Source of the DNA: Candidatus Merdivicinus excrementipullorum
Lineage (GTDB): Bacteria; Bacillota; Clostridia; Oscillospirales; Ruminococcaceae
Assembly (NCBI GenBank): GCA_018716725.1
Contig: DVJP01000015.1
Location: forward strand, 1 to 64,000
Reading direction: 5' to 3'
Length of the DNA: 64,000 nucleotides
Numbering within the stretch: the stretch's first letter is position 1; the number at the start of each line of letters is the position of its first letter. Shown one piece after another: positions 30,503 through 38,964 of this stretch. The translations under genes and the position numbers were made by a program. The notes beneath the pieces were generated by a model. That model was not told the origin of the DNA. It saw nothing but the letters and a program-made list of their open reading frames with translations, and searched no databases.

Positions 30503-32247
30503 TGGAACCCATCCGGGAATATCTGAAAACAAAGCCCCTGCTCTTTGACGGGGCCATGGGGACTTACCTGCTGTCTAAGCATCCGGGGGCCGACCCCCGG
30601 TGCGAGCTTTTGAATTTAAGCCATCCGGAATGGGTCTTAGAAATCCACCGGGAATACCAGAAAGCCGGGGCCAGGGCGTTAAAAACCAACACCTTCGGGG
30701 CCAACACGGTTTCCTTGGAATGCGGCTTTGAAAAGGTGGAGGAAATCATCCGGGCCGGCTACGGGCTGGCCGCCGCTGCGGCCGGGGAAGAATCTTACGT
30801 CTTTGCAGACATCGGCCCCATCCTTACGGAAAACGCCGGGGAGGAATACCGGAAAATTGCGGATGTGCTTTTGGGCTTAGGCGCTCAAAACTTCCTCTTT
30901 GAAACCTTCCCTTCCGCCGGAGAACTGCCGGAAATCTGCCGGTATATCCGAAAACAGTGCCCCGAGGCGTTCCTTCTCACCTCCTTCGCCGTCTCCCCGG
31001 ACGGATTCACCCGCCAGGGGTATTCCGCCGCCCAGCTGCTCCGGGAAATGGAGCCTTTTGCAGACGGGGTGGGGTGCAACTGCGTTTCCGGGCCGTCCCA
31101 TCTGCTGGGGCTGGCAAAAGAGCTGAAAACCTCCCGGGTTCTCAGCATCATGCCCAATTCCGGCTACCCCACAGCCGTTGGGGGCCGCACCTATTTTGAA
31201 AGCGGCGCGGATTATTTTGCCGGGAAAATGGGGGAGATGGCCGGGTGCGGCGTCCGGATTTTCGGGGGCTGCTGCGGCACCACCCCCGCCCACATCGCCG
31301 CCACAGCCCGGATTTTGGAGGAAGCGGAGCATAAGAATGGGGCGGATTCCGCCGCGTCCGCCGTGAAATCCCCAAAAACTGCGCCAAAAAACCGGTTCCG
31401 GGAAAAGCTGGAAGCCGGGAAAAAGGTCATTGCCGTGGAGGTGGACCCGCCCGCCAACGACGACGGGAGCTTTTTCATGGAAGCGGCGGCCCGGCTGAAG
31501 GCATTGGGGGTGGACGCAGTGACGGTGGCCGACTGCCCGGTTGCCAGGGTCCGGGCGGACGCCGCCATGCTGGCGGCCAAGCTGAAGCGGGAGCTGGACA
31601 TGGACGCCATCCCTCACATGACCTGCCGGGACCGGAATTTAAACGCCGCCAAGGCCCTGCTTTTGGGGCTGTCCATGGAGGATGTCCACAATATCCTGGT
31701 GGTCACCGGCGACCCGGTGCCCAGCGCCAGCCGGGACGAGGTGAAGGCGGTGTTCAGCTTCAATTCCGCCATGCTGGCAGGGTATATCCGGGCTTTAGGG
31801 GAGGAAACCCTGGGAGGGCCGTTTCTGGTGGCCGGGGCCTTAAACGTCAATGCCCCCAATTTTGACGCGGAGCTGAAAAAAGCACACCGCAAAAAGGAAA
31901 GCGGTGTGCAGATGCTCATGACCCAGCCTGTTTTTACGGAAGAAGCATTGCAAAACCTCCGGCGGGCCAAGGAGGAAACGGGGCTGTGGATTCTGGGGGG
32001 ATTGATGCCCCCGGTCAGCTACCGGAACGCCTGCTATATGCACAACGAAATTTCCGGCATCCGGCTTTCGGAGGAAATCTTAGAGCGGTACAAGGATGTA
32101 GACCGGGAGGAAGCCGGGAGAATCGGGGTGTCCCTCTGCCTGGAAACGGCGGGGAAAATGGCCCCTTGGGTGGACGGGTATTACCTGATGACCCCCTTCC
32201 AGCGCATTGACCTGATTGAGGAAATCGTCCGGCAGTTAGGGCGTTAA
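30502..32247 (+). CDS. bifunctional homocysteine S-methyltransferase / methylenetetrahydrofolate reductase
   Basis: 581 residues, a YitJ-type fusion. Residues about 10-280 are a homocysteine S-methyltransferase domain with zinc ligands in VGCNC and GGCCGTTPAHI. Residues about 300-580 are a MetF-type reductase (VEVDPPANDDGSFFMEAA, VTGDPVPSASRDEV, MTQPVFTEEALQNL), which makes 5-methyltetrahydrofolate for MetH. The linker is Lys/Ala/Asp-rich. Starts one base inside metH's stop. With the two preceding genes it forms a complete operon for methionine synthesis from homocysteine. Confidence 0.93.
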   Translation: MEPIREYLKTKPLLFDGAMGTYLLSKHPGADPRCELLNLSHPEWVLEIHREYQKAGARALKTNTFGANTVSLECGFEKVEEIIRAGYGLAAAAAGEESYVFADIGPILTENAGEEYRKIADVLLGLGAQNFLFETFPSAGELPEICRYIRKQCPEAFLLTSFAVSPDGFTRQGYSAAQLLREMEPFADGVGCNCVSGPSHLLGLAKELKTSRVLSIMPNSGYPTAVGGRTYFESGADYFAGKMGEMAGCGVRIFGGCCGTTPAHIAATARILEEAEHKNGADSAASAVKSPKTAPKNRFREKLEAGKKVIAVEVDPPANDDGSFFMEAAARLKALGVDAVTVADCPVARVRADAAMLAAKLKRELDMDAIPHMTCRDRNLNAAKALLLGLSMEDVHNILVVTGDPVPSASRDEVKAVFSFNSAMLAGYIRALGEETLGGPFLVAGALNVNAPNFDAELKKAHRKKESGVQMLMTQPVFTEEALQNLRRAKEETGLWILGGLMPPVSYRNACYMHNEISGIRLSEEILERYKDVDREEAGRIGVSLCLETAGKMAPWVDGYYLMTPFQRIDLIEEIVRQLGR

Positions 32248-33048
32248 CTCCAGGACGCAGATTTCCGGGATATTTCCCAGCCGCACCGGCAGCTTTGTGG
32301 TGCCGATGCCGGAACTGACAAACAGATCCGTCTGCCCCCAGGCATACCAGCCCTTGTAAAACCGCTGGGAACCGGGGGGCAGGATTTTTTCCGTCAAAAA
32401 GGGGAGGGTCACCTGGCCGCCGTGGGAATGGCCCGATAAAATCAAATCCACCCCCTCCATGGGCAGTTCCGCGATTAAGTCCGGCTCGTGGGAAAGGAGG
32501 ATGGTGAAAGCCTCCGGGGGAGCTCCCTCTAAATTCAGGGAAGGGCTTCCCAGCAGGGCGTCGTCCACCCCGGCAATGGTGAGATTGCTGCCCGGCACAG
32601 AAACCCACTGGTTGCAAAGGACGGTAAATCCGCCCGTTGCCAATATGCTTTCATATACCCGGGAGGCCCCGCCGCCCCGGTCGTGATTGCCCCAGACGGC
32701 GTATTTCCCCAAAGGAGCCTGGATTTTTGAAAGCTCTTCTGCAATCCTGTCCAAATCCAGCAGGTCCGCGTCCTGCCGGTAGGCGTCAAAAAAATCGCCG
32801 CCAAAAAACACCAGGTCCGGGTTTTGAGCGTTGATTTTTTCCACGATTTTGACGAGCTTCTCAGGAGAATACTGGCTTCCAAAATGGGTGTCGGTGAAAA
32901 AGACGGCCGTAAGCGGCTCCGTTTTTCCGGCGGCGGAAACCTCTTGGCGATTGATCCGCAGCAGGTTGGGTTCTATAAAACGGGCATAGCCGCCAACCAG
33001 TATGGCGGCGGCAAATAGAATCAAGAAAAATCGGAAGAATTTTTTCAT
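32236..33048 (-). CDS. membrane-anchored metallophosphoesterase (YkuE/YaeI-like)
   Basis: 270 residues. MKKFFRFFLILFAAAILVGG is a single N-terminal anchor, so the domain probably faces outward. Metal motifs in order: FTDTHFG, GGDFFD, GNHDRG, LSHEPD and GHSHGGQV, the standard calcineurin-like set. Related proteins dephosphorylate lipids or UDP-diacylglucosamine. Start at the ATG with AAAGGGGGATGAG in front; a longer frame upstream runs through the repeat region. The 3' end overlaps the convergent metF fusion gene by 12 bp. Confidence 0.88.
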   Translation of the reverse strand: MKKFFRFFLILFAAAILVGGYARFIEPNLLRINRQEVSAAGKTEPLTAVFFTDTHFGSQYSPEKLVKIVEKINAQNPDLVFFGGDFFDAYRQDADLLDLDRIAEELSKIQAPLGKYAVWGNHDRGGGASRVYESILATGGFTVLCNQWVSVPGSNLTIAGVDDALLGSPSLNLEGAPPEAFTILLSHEPDLIAELPMEGVDLILSGHSHGGQVTLPFLTEKILPPGSQRFYKGWYAWGQTDLFVSSGIGTTKLPVRLGNIPEICVLELTP

Positions 33049-33081
33049 CTCATCCCCCTTTCTTGGGATTTTTCTGTTTTC

Positions 33082-33182
33082 GTAGGGGCCGGGTCGCCCG
33101 GCCCGCATTAAAAATTGGAATATCCCGGAAAAATCGCCGGGACGGGAAACTGTCGTGAATAAATTCACGACGTCCCCTACAA
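33082..33182 (-). repeat. element B (TTGTAGGGG/CCCCTACAA ends)
   Basis: About 101 bp bounded by GTAGGGG (33082-33088) and CCCCTACAA. It contains hairpins of GGCCGGG/CCCGGCC, CCGGGACGGGAAACTG and GTCGTGAATAAATTCACGAC type. Related copies are at 45411-45513 and 52860-52943. It occupies most of the gap between the phosphoesterase and GH2 genes. Confidence 0.75.
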
Positions 33183-33185
33183 AAC

Positions 33186-33304
33186 AATTTCTGTTTGGTT
33201 TTGGGGAACGATAGGAGAAGAAACCTTCCCAGAACGCCACAGCTTGTCGTGGCGTTCCAGCAGTAGAATAGGGACACCACAGCCGCGTCGAATTAACGGC
33301 CCGG
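33186..33304 (-). repeat. element A, downstream of the GH2 gene
   Basis: Read on the minus strand from the GH2 stop codon: hairpin GCCCGG-TAA-CCGGGC whose loop is the stop codon itself, then GTTAATTCGACGCGGC, then a stem GAACGCCAC/GTGGCGTTC around loop GACAAGCT, then a T-rich tail related to CTTCTATCGTT. Confidence 0.75.
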
Positions 33305-35032
33305 TTACCGGGCTTCCATGGCCGCGGGGCGCAGGTTGGTTTCCCGGATGCGGCGGTAGATTTCCGGGGAGAATTTGGGGGTGCGGTCGTACCGGAACAG
33401 GCCGTTCTGCTCCTGCTCGATGTCGTAAGGCTGGGTGTAGCAGAAGGCGCAGATTTTGGGGTTGTCCAGCAAAACTTTTGTCAGGCCGCAGTACCGGCGG
33501 CAGACTTCCTCCTCGGTCTGGGGCGTTTCCCCATAGCCCCATCCGCCCTGGACGCCGGGGCACCACCAGGTCCCGCCGTATTCGCTGACAAATAAGGGGA
33601 GCTTGCCGTCCCATTTGCCCCATTCCGGGAAATTCTCAAAGGATTCTCCCTGTTCCGTCCGGGCGTAGTGCTCCGCCATGACGGCGGGGTCCTGCTCATA
33701 ATCGTGGACGTCGTAAAGGTCCGTCTGCCCTGTGTGGACATAGCCGCTGGCGTCGATGACCAGGCGGCTGGGGTCCGTCAGCTTGGTCATCTGGTAAACG
33801 GTCCGCACCGTGTCTTTGGCGGTCTGGCAGTCGTAGCCCACGTTGGTTTCGTTAAAGGGGCACCAGCCGATAATGGCCGGATGGTTAAAATCCCGTTTCA
33901 CCGATTCCATCCACTGGGGCAGGAAAACGGCCAGAGCTTCGGGCCTCGTAATGTCGATGCCCCAGCTGGCGTATTCGCCCCAGCACAGGTAGCCCAGCTT
34001 GTCCGCCCAATACAGGAACCGGGGCTCAAAGACCTTCTGGTGCAGCCGGGCGCCGTTAAAGCCCAGATCCTGGCAGCGGAGGATGTCCGCTTTTAAGGCT
34101 TCATCGCTGGGGGCGGTGTAAATGCCGTCGGGATAAAAGCCCTGGTCCAAAACCAGCCGCTGGAAAATGGGTTTGCCGTTTAACAGCACCGCGCCGTCCT
34201 GCACCTCGATTCCCCGCAGGCCGAAATAGCCTGTTACCCGGTCGCCGCCGGAGAGAGAAAGGGTCAGGTCATAAAGGGCGGGGTGGCCCGGCTCCCACAG
34301 GTCGATAAGGGAGAGGGGCAGTTCCAGGAAAACATGAGGGGCGGCTTTGACCGAAACACGCCCGGCGGAACGGCCTTCCAGGCTGGCGTCGGCGGTGAGC
34401 ATCAGCCCTTCCGGACAGCCCTTGATTTCCGCTTCCACGGTAATTTTTCCGTTGCGGTAGTCGGGGGTGACCCGGTAATCCGCAATATAGGTGCTGGGGA
34501 CCGGTTCCAGCCAGACAGTCTGCCAGATGCCGGTGGTGCGGGTGTAGTCGCAGCCGTGGGAGTGAAGCTCGGAGCTTTGTTTGCCCCGGGGCTGGCGCAT
34601 GCTGCGGACATCGTCCCGGGCGTAAACGGTGAGGATGTTTTCCCCGGGAACAGCCGCTTCCGTAATATCCAGAGTAAAGGGGGTGTAGCCGCCCTGGTGG
34701 CTTCCCACCGGCTGGCCATTTACCCAAACCTCACATTCATAGTCCACCGCGCCGAAATGCAGCAGCAGCCGGCCGTTTAAGTCCGCCTGGGCCGCGTTGA
34801 ACCGGCGTTTGTACCATACCGCCGGGATAAAATCCGTAAACCCGATGCCGGACAGCCTGCTTTCCGGGCAGAAGGGCACCAGGATGGAACCGTTTAAGTG
34901 TTCCGCCTGGGCAAGGCCCCGGGCTTTGCCGCTGTCGGAGAAGTCAAAGTCGAATTCCCACTGGCCGTTTAGGTTTGTCCAGACCGGGCGGGCCATTTGA
35001 GGGCGGGGGTATTCGGGACGGGGGATATTCAT
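33305..35032 (-). CDS. GH2 family glycosidase (beta-galactosidase/beta-glucuronidase type)
   Basis: 575 residues, no signal peptide. Three GH2 domains: jelly-roll sugar-binding (about 15-180, VDYECEVWVNGQPVGSHQGGYTPF), immunoglobulin-like (about 180-275) and barrel (about 280-570). Acid/base Glu395 in WCPFNETN and nucleophile Glu484 in LFVSEYGG. Short for the family. Substrate (galactoside, glucuronide or other) cannot be decided; a glucuronidase would fit the mannonate genes at 41-43 kb. Ribosome binding site AAAGGAG and a clear promoter. The stop codon lies in the loop of element A's first hairpin. Confidence 0.9.
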   Translation of the reverse strand: MNIPRPEYPRPQMARPVWTNLNGQWEFDFDFSDSGKARGLAQAEHLNGSILVPFCPESRLSGIGFTDFIPAVWYKRRFNAAQADLNGRLLLHFGAVDYECEVWVNGQPVGSHQGGYTPFTLDITEAAVPGENILTVYARDDVRSMRQPRGKQSSELHSHGCDYTRTTGIWQTVWLEPVPSTYIADYRVTPDYRNGKITVEAEIKGCPEGLMLTADASLEGRSAGRVSVKAAPHVFLELPLSLIDLWEPGHPALYDLTLSLSGGDRVTGYFGLRGIEVQDGAVLLNGKPIFQRLVLDQGFYPDGIYTAPSDEALKADILRCQDLGFNGARLHQKVFEPRFLYWADKLGYLCWGEYASWGIDITRPEALAVFLPQWMESVKRDFNHPAIIGWCPFNETNVGYDCQTAKDTVRTVYQMTKLTDPSRLVIDASGYVHTGQTDLYDVHDYEQDPAVMAEHYARTEQGESFENFPEWGKWDGKLPLFVSEYGGTWWCPGVQGGWGYGETPQTEEEVCRRYCGLTKVLLDNPKICAFCYTQPYDIEQEQNGLFRYDRTPKFSPEIYRRIRETNLRPAAMEAR

Positions 35033-35069
35033 AAAACGTCACTCCTTTGTTGTTTTAGAAAGTACCTTT

Positions 35070-35098
35070 ATTATAAAAAGCCTTCCACAAAAAGTCAA
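35070..35098 (-). promoter_or_regulatory. promoter of the GH2 gene
   Basis: Minus strand TTGACT (35098-35093), 17-bp spacer, TATAAT (35075-35070). Confidence 0.8.
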
Positions 35099-35127
35099 TG
35101 AGGATTCCCGGCGGAATCCTCATTTTT
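35099..35127 (+). terminator. hairpin terminator between spoIVA and the GH2 promoter
   Basis: TGAGGATTCC-CGGC-GGAATCCTCA followed by TTTTT on the plus strand. It may also stop spoIVA transcripts on the minus strand, where the T run is offset. Confidence 0.6.
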
Positions 35128-35195
35128 ACAATTTTGCAATGAAATTTTCAGGAATTGCCGGCCTATGCGATTCCACCAAAAAGGTTCTGGAAAAT

Positions 35196-35454
35196 TGTGG
35201 GATATCGGCGGGCGAACACAGTTCGCCCCTACAAAAACGATAGAAAATAAAACCAAACCATACGGCGAGCCTGTCGAGCCGTCCGGCGGTTAGATAGGAA
35301 TTGAAACGCCGCGGCGAATTACCGGCGGCGGTTCGCCGCCCTACAAAAACGATAGAAGATAAAATCAACCCATGCGGCGAGCCTGTCGAGCCGTCCAGCG
35401 GTTGGATAGAGATACCACGGCCGCGTCGAATTGGCTGCCCGGCCTCCGGGCCGC
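35196..35454 (-). repeat. element B half-site plus two tandem element A units
   Basis: GGGCGAAC-ACA-GTTCGCCC with CCTACAAA (35206-35235), then two units with a period of 112 bp (35229-35340 and 35341-35452). Both carry the octamer AGCCTGTC (35268-35275 and 35380-35387) between GC-rich arms, and the ACGATAGAA(G/A)ATAAAA box. The second unit starts at the spoIVA stop codon with hairpin GCCCGG-AGG-CCGGGC. Confidence 0.8.
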
Positions 35455-36933
35455 CTAGAGGATGAAGCAGACCAAGCCGTTGCAGCCTTCGTTGATGATC
35501 CGTTCAATGGTTTCCTGGAGCTTCATCCGGGCGTCGGTGGGCATCCGGTAGAGCTTGTTATGTAAGCCCTCGTTTACCAGCTCATGAAGGGATTTGCCGA
35601 AAATATTGGACTCCCAAATCTTCTTGGGATTCTCCTCAAATTCATCCAGCAAAAATTTCACAAGCTCCTCCGACTGTTTTTCGGAACCCACAATGGGGCT
35701 GACCTCCGTCTGAATATCCGCCCGCATCATGTGGATGCTGGGGGCGCTGGCCTTCAGCTTCACCCCGTATTTGCCGCCCTGGCGCACAATCTGAGGTTCC
35801 TCCAGGGTAAGTTCCTCCATGGTGGGCATGACAATGCCGTAGCCGGTGGCCGCCACCTCGTCCAAAGCCCCTTTGAGCTTCATGTATTCCCGCTGGCAGG
35901 CCGCCAGCTCCTTCATGCAGGGCATCAAATCCGCCTCGTCTGTAATGGTAAGCCCCGTGGCTTCCCCAAGAATCTGATAAAATAACGAGGGCTTCAATTG
36001 GATGCAGATGCGGGCCTGGCCGGTGCCCATGTCAATTTTCGGCACGTTGACGGAGGCGATGTGCTCGCAGCCGGACAAGGCGCTGCCAATGCCGGACAAA
36101 TCCCGCAGAAGGCGCATTTCCCGGGCGGCCTCCCGGATGGCGTCAAAGACCGCGGTTTTGAGCCAGTGCCCCTTTTCCAGCGAAATAATCCACCGGGGCA
36201 GCTCCACGGCGATTTCCCGCACAGGGAATTCCAAAAGCATCTCCGAAAGCAGGCCCTTGATGTCCTCCTCCGTCAGTTCCAGGCAGTTGACCACCGCCAC
36301 CGGGCGGCCGTATTTTTCCTCCATCTGCTTTTGCAGGGCCTTGGTCTCCGGGGAACGGGGGGAGGCGGTGTTTAAAAGGATTAAAAAGGGCTTGCCAAGC
36401 TCCGTCAGCTCCCGGATCACCCGTTCTTCCGCTTCTTCGTATTCCTCCCGGGGAATGTCGGTGAAGCTGCCGTCGGTGGTCAGCACCAGACCCAGGGTGG
36501 AATGGTCGGTGATGACCTTCCGGGTTCCCACCTCGGCGGCCATGTTGAAGGGCACTTCATCCTCAAACCAGGGGGTCCGCACCATCCGGGGGGCTTCGTT
36601 TTCAAAATACCCCAAAGAGCTGGGGACGATGTATCCTACGCAGTCAATGAGCCGCACCCGGGCGGAGGCGTTTTCGTCCAGATCCACCTGGGCCGCCTCC
36701 TCGGGGATAAATTTGGGTTCCGTGGTCATAATGGTCTTGCCGGCGGCGGACTGGGGCAGCTCGTCGGTGGCCCGTTCTCTAACAAATTCGCTTTTGATGT
36801 GGGGGATGACCAGGGTTTCCATGAATTTCTTGATAAAGGTGCTTTTTCCTGTCCGCACCGGCCCTACAATCCCGATATAGATATCGCCGCCGGTACGCAG
36901 GGCGATATCCCGGTAAATATTCCGATTTTCCAT
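35455..36933 (-). CDS. spoIVA: stage IV sporulation protein A (coat morphogenetic ATPase)
   Basis: 492 residues, the family length. SpoIVA hydrolyses ATP to polymerise into the basement layer of the spore coat on the forespore surface. Walker A GPVRTGKST (24-32) is intact; DCVGYIVPSSLG, DHSTLGLVLTTDGSF and LLNTASPRS are conserved. The C-terminus NEGCNGLVCFIL is the membrane-proximal end typical of the family. Start at MENRNIYRD with GGAGG 6 nt upstream; a longer frame has no support. It follows sipL after 25 bp, giving an operon of two interacting coat proteins. Confidence 0.97.
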   Translation of the reverse strand: MENRNIYRDIALRTGGDIYIGIVGPVRTGKSTFIKKFMETLVIPHIKSEFVRERATDELPQSAAGKTIMTTEPKFIPEEAAQVDLDENASARVRLIDCVGYIVPSSLGYFENEAPRMVRTPWFEDEVPFNMAAEVGTRKVITDHSTLGLVLTTDGSFTDIPREEYEEAEERVIRELTELGKPFLILLNTASPRSPETKALQKQMEEKYGRPVAVVNCLELTEEDIKGLLSEMLLEFPVREIAVELPRWIISLEKGHWLKTAVFDAIREAAREMRLLRDLSGIGSALSGCEHIASVNVPKIDMGTGQARICIQLKPSLFYQILGEATGLTITDEADLMPCMKELAACQREYMKLKGALDEVAATGYGIVMPTMEELTLEEPQIVRQGGKYGVKLKASAPSIHMMRADIQTEVSPIVGSEKQSEELVKFLLDEFEENPKKIWESNIFGKSLHELVNEGLHNKLYRMPTDARMKLQETIERIINEGCNGLVCFIL

Positions 36934-36958
36934 TTCAATACCTCCGCTTTCCAACTGT

Positions 36959-38506
36959 TCAGCCGTCAATCAAGGGGATCAGGAGCATGGTCCGGGCCGG
37001 AAGACGCTCCTCCTCCAGGCTGTTTTCCTCCATTACCGCCGCCATGGAGGTGGAGTAGGATTTGGCAATGTCCCAAACGTCGTCCCCTTCCTCCGCGTAG
37101 CAGATCCGCAGGGCGCAGAGGGGGTCTTTCTCCCGGGGGGAATCCTCGTTTACAGCGGCGTCGGTAATGGCGGTAAACCGGCATTTTTCATAAACCGGGC
37201 CGCTGACCCGCAGCTCCGCCCGGATTTCCAGGCTGGTTTCCGAAAGGATGGCGTACCCGCAGGACAGCACCTCCACACAGGGGAAGAAGGAGATTTCCTC
37301 AGCGGAAAGGCCGGTCAGCAGCTTCAGCTCCGTGGGGATGGTTTTATCCAGGATAAAGGGGACCCCGTCTGCGCCGATACAGAGGACGGATACCTCCAGA
37401 TTTCCGTTTAAGGAAAGGGTCCCTTCGCTGTACTGGACGGACGCTTCACCAAAGGAGGCCCAGGCGTCGCAGACAGAGGAAACGGCGGACCCGGAATCAA
37501 TGGTGTTCCTAGTCATGACGGTCAGGTCCGCGTCCTGGATGAGCCGGTCGGCCGCGGCCGGACGGGTGGAAACATTGGCTTCATATTGGGTGGAATAGGC
37601 GTCGTCCGCCAGGATGACGTCCTGGTTCTGGTCGGCTGTGCAGAAGCAGGAAACGGTAAATTCGCAGTTCAAAATCCGGTTGCTGCCGTCCTCGTCCGGC
37701 CTTGGCTCAATGCTGACGCCGGAAACCAAAAACCGCACGGCGCAGAGGTCATCCTCGGTGACGCCGGGAACGTCGGCAATCTGGCTGATGGGGATGGAAA
37801 ATTCCATGGTTTCCGGTTTGGCGCTGTCCTCCTCCGGCTGGTAGAGGATATGCAGGGAAAGGTCCGCCTTGCAGATGACCTTGTTGGCAATAAGCTTAAT
37901 GTCCGAAGGGACCGCAGTGCAGGAGTACCCCAACAGGGAGCCGAAGGGAGGCTTGGCAGCGCCCAGCTCCAGATCCTCATTGACCACAAAGGCCTTGGAG
38001 CCGGTTTTCCGGGGGCCGCACATGGAAATCCGCAGGGGATGGAACTGCATGCCGCCGCCGCTGCCTCCGGTGATTACCGGCTGGGCTTTTTGGCAGCAGA
38101 CCCGCACCTTGCAGCTGACTCCGCCCCGGATGTCCAGCCGCCGCTGGTTCACCGCCCGGCCGGATACGAAATAACACCGGGGGACGGCGGAGATAATGGG
38201 GTTCTGGCATTCCCCGGGCAGCTCAACGGTCTTGGAAAAGGGGACGTTCTGGGCGACGCAGCAGACCCTTCCGGTGTCCTCGGCCAGGTAAATGGCCCGG
38301 ACAACGGCGACCCCATCCAGGACCACCTGGCTCCCTGCGGCTTTCTGGGATTGGATGACGGGGGTGATGGAGGTTTTTAAGAGCTTAAAAATATTGGGGC
38401 AGTAGTCCGGGAGGAAATAGTCCAGCTCGACCGACTGCTCCACCGATGTGTCCAGGACAATTTCGCTCAGGTAGACGGTATCCTGGCTTAAGGTGGGCTG
38501 GGACAT
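36959..38506 (-). CDS. sipL: SipL-like protein, SpoIVA partner (DUF3794 plus LysM)
   Basis: 515 residues. Three tandem DUF3794-type beta domains (about 15-450; recurring blocks such as VLDGVAVVRAIYL and LNGNLEVSVLCIG) followed by a C-terminal LysM domain (CYAEEGDDVWDIAKSYSTS...LIPL). This is the layout of Clostridioides SipL, whose LysM domain binds SpoIVA and which is needed for coat assembly around the forespore. Immediate linkage to spoIVA supports the assignment. A sigma-E-like promoter is visible upstream. Confidence 0.9.
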   Translation of the reverse strand: MSQPTLSQDTVYLSEIVLDTSVEQSVELDYFLPDYCPNIFKLLKTSITPVIQSQKAAGSQVVLDGVAVVRAIYLAEDTGRVCCVAQNVPFSKTVELPGECQNPIISAVPRCYFVSGRAVNQRRLDIRGGVSCKVRVCCQKAQPVITGGSGGGMQFHPLRISMCGPRKTGSKAFVVNEDLELGAAKPPFGSLLGYSCTAVPSDIKLIANKVICKADLSLHILYQPEEDSAKPETMEFSIPISQIADVPGVTEDDLCAVRFLVSGVSIEPRPDEDGSNRILNCEFTVSCFCTADQNQDVILADDAYSTQYEANVSTRPAAADRLIQDADLTVMTRNTIDSGSAVSSVCDAWASFGEASVQYSEGTLSLNGNLEVSVLCIGADGVPFILDKTIPTELKLLTGLSAEEISFFPCVEVLSCGYAILSETSLEIRAELRVSGPVYEKCRFTAITDAAVNEDSPREKDPLCALRICYAEEGDDVWDIAKSYSTSMAAVMEENSLEEERLPARTMLLIPLIDG

Positions 38507-38539
38507 GGTATCATCCTTTCTTTTTGTGCTTTTACCCTA

Positions 38540-38568
38540 TGCCTATGCGCCTGCGGGACAAAATATGC
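38540..38568 (-). promoter_or_regulatory. candidate sigma-E promoter for sipL-spoIVA
   Basis: Minus strand GCATATT (38568-38562), 14-bp spacer, CATAGGCA (38547-38540). The -35 matches the Bacillus sigma-E consensus and the CATA of the -10 matches, although the following bases do not. The start site would be about 27 nt before the sipL ATG. Sigma-E itself is encoded at 45.5 kb. Confidence 0.5.
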
Positions 38569-38640
38569 GGGGATAAACCCGCGGCTTTTGGGAAGAATAT
38601 TCCTGCGGGATTTCCGCCGTATGTGAAAGGAGTGGATTGA

Positions 38641-38793
38641 ATGAACGGGTTTATGGATTCCATGCCCAAGGATTCCTATTTCCAGAGCCTTCCGGATTGG
38701 CTCAAAGAGAATATTATCCAGTCCGGCGCTCAGTTTGAGAACCGACAGGAGCTTCAGAGCTTCGTGGCCCAGTACCTGACGGAAGGGCGCTGA
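38641..38793 (+). CDS. 50-residue conserved-looking small protein
   Basis: ATG 38641 with AAAGGAG 10 nt upstream opens a 50-codon frame encoding a soluble, mostly helical peptide (SLPDWLKENIIQSGAQFENRQELQSFVAQYL). It is divergent from sipL and followed by a good terminator, which together support a real gene. Similar short proteins with a SLPxxLKxNIxQSGxxF pattern occur in Clostridia as far as I recall; no function is known to me. Confidence 0.6.
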   Translation: MNGFMDSMPKDSYFQSLPDWLKENIIQSGAQFENRQELQSFVAQYLTEGR

Positions 38794-38825
38794 ATACTGG
38801 GGAACTGTACAGATTTTCTGAAAAA

Positions 38826-38866
38826 AGAGCCGGGTGTTTCTGTGAAGCACCGGCCCTTTTTTGTTT
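38826..38866. terminator. terminator after the 50-residue gene
   Basis: AGCCGGGTG and CACCGGCCC form a stem (one bulge) with loop TTTCTGTGAAG, followed by six T; A-rich on the other side. Confidence 0.8.
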
Positions 38867-38893
38867 GACTTACCCTTTAAAATATGGTAAAAT
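38865..38893 (+). promoter_or_regulatory. promoter of the siroheme reductase-like gene
   Basis: TTGACT (38865-38870), 17-bp spacer, TAAAAT (38888-38893). Confidence 0.75.
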
Positions 38894-38964
38894 GTCAATA
38901 AAAGAGGAAAAGGTTTTTGGACAATGTGATTTGCGCCGCATTTCGCAGAAAGAGAGGGACCAGC

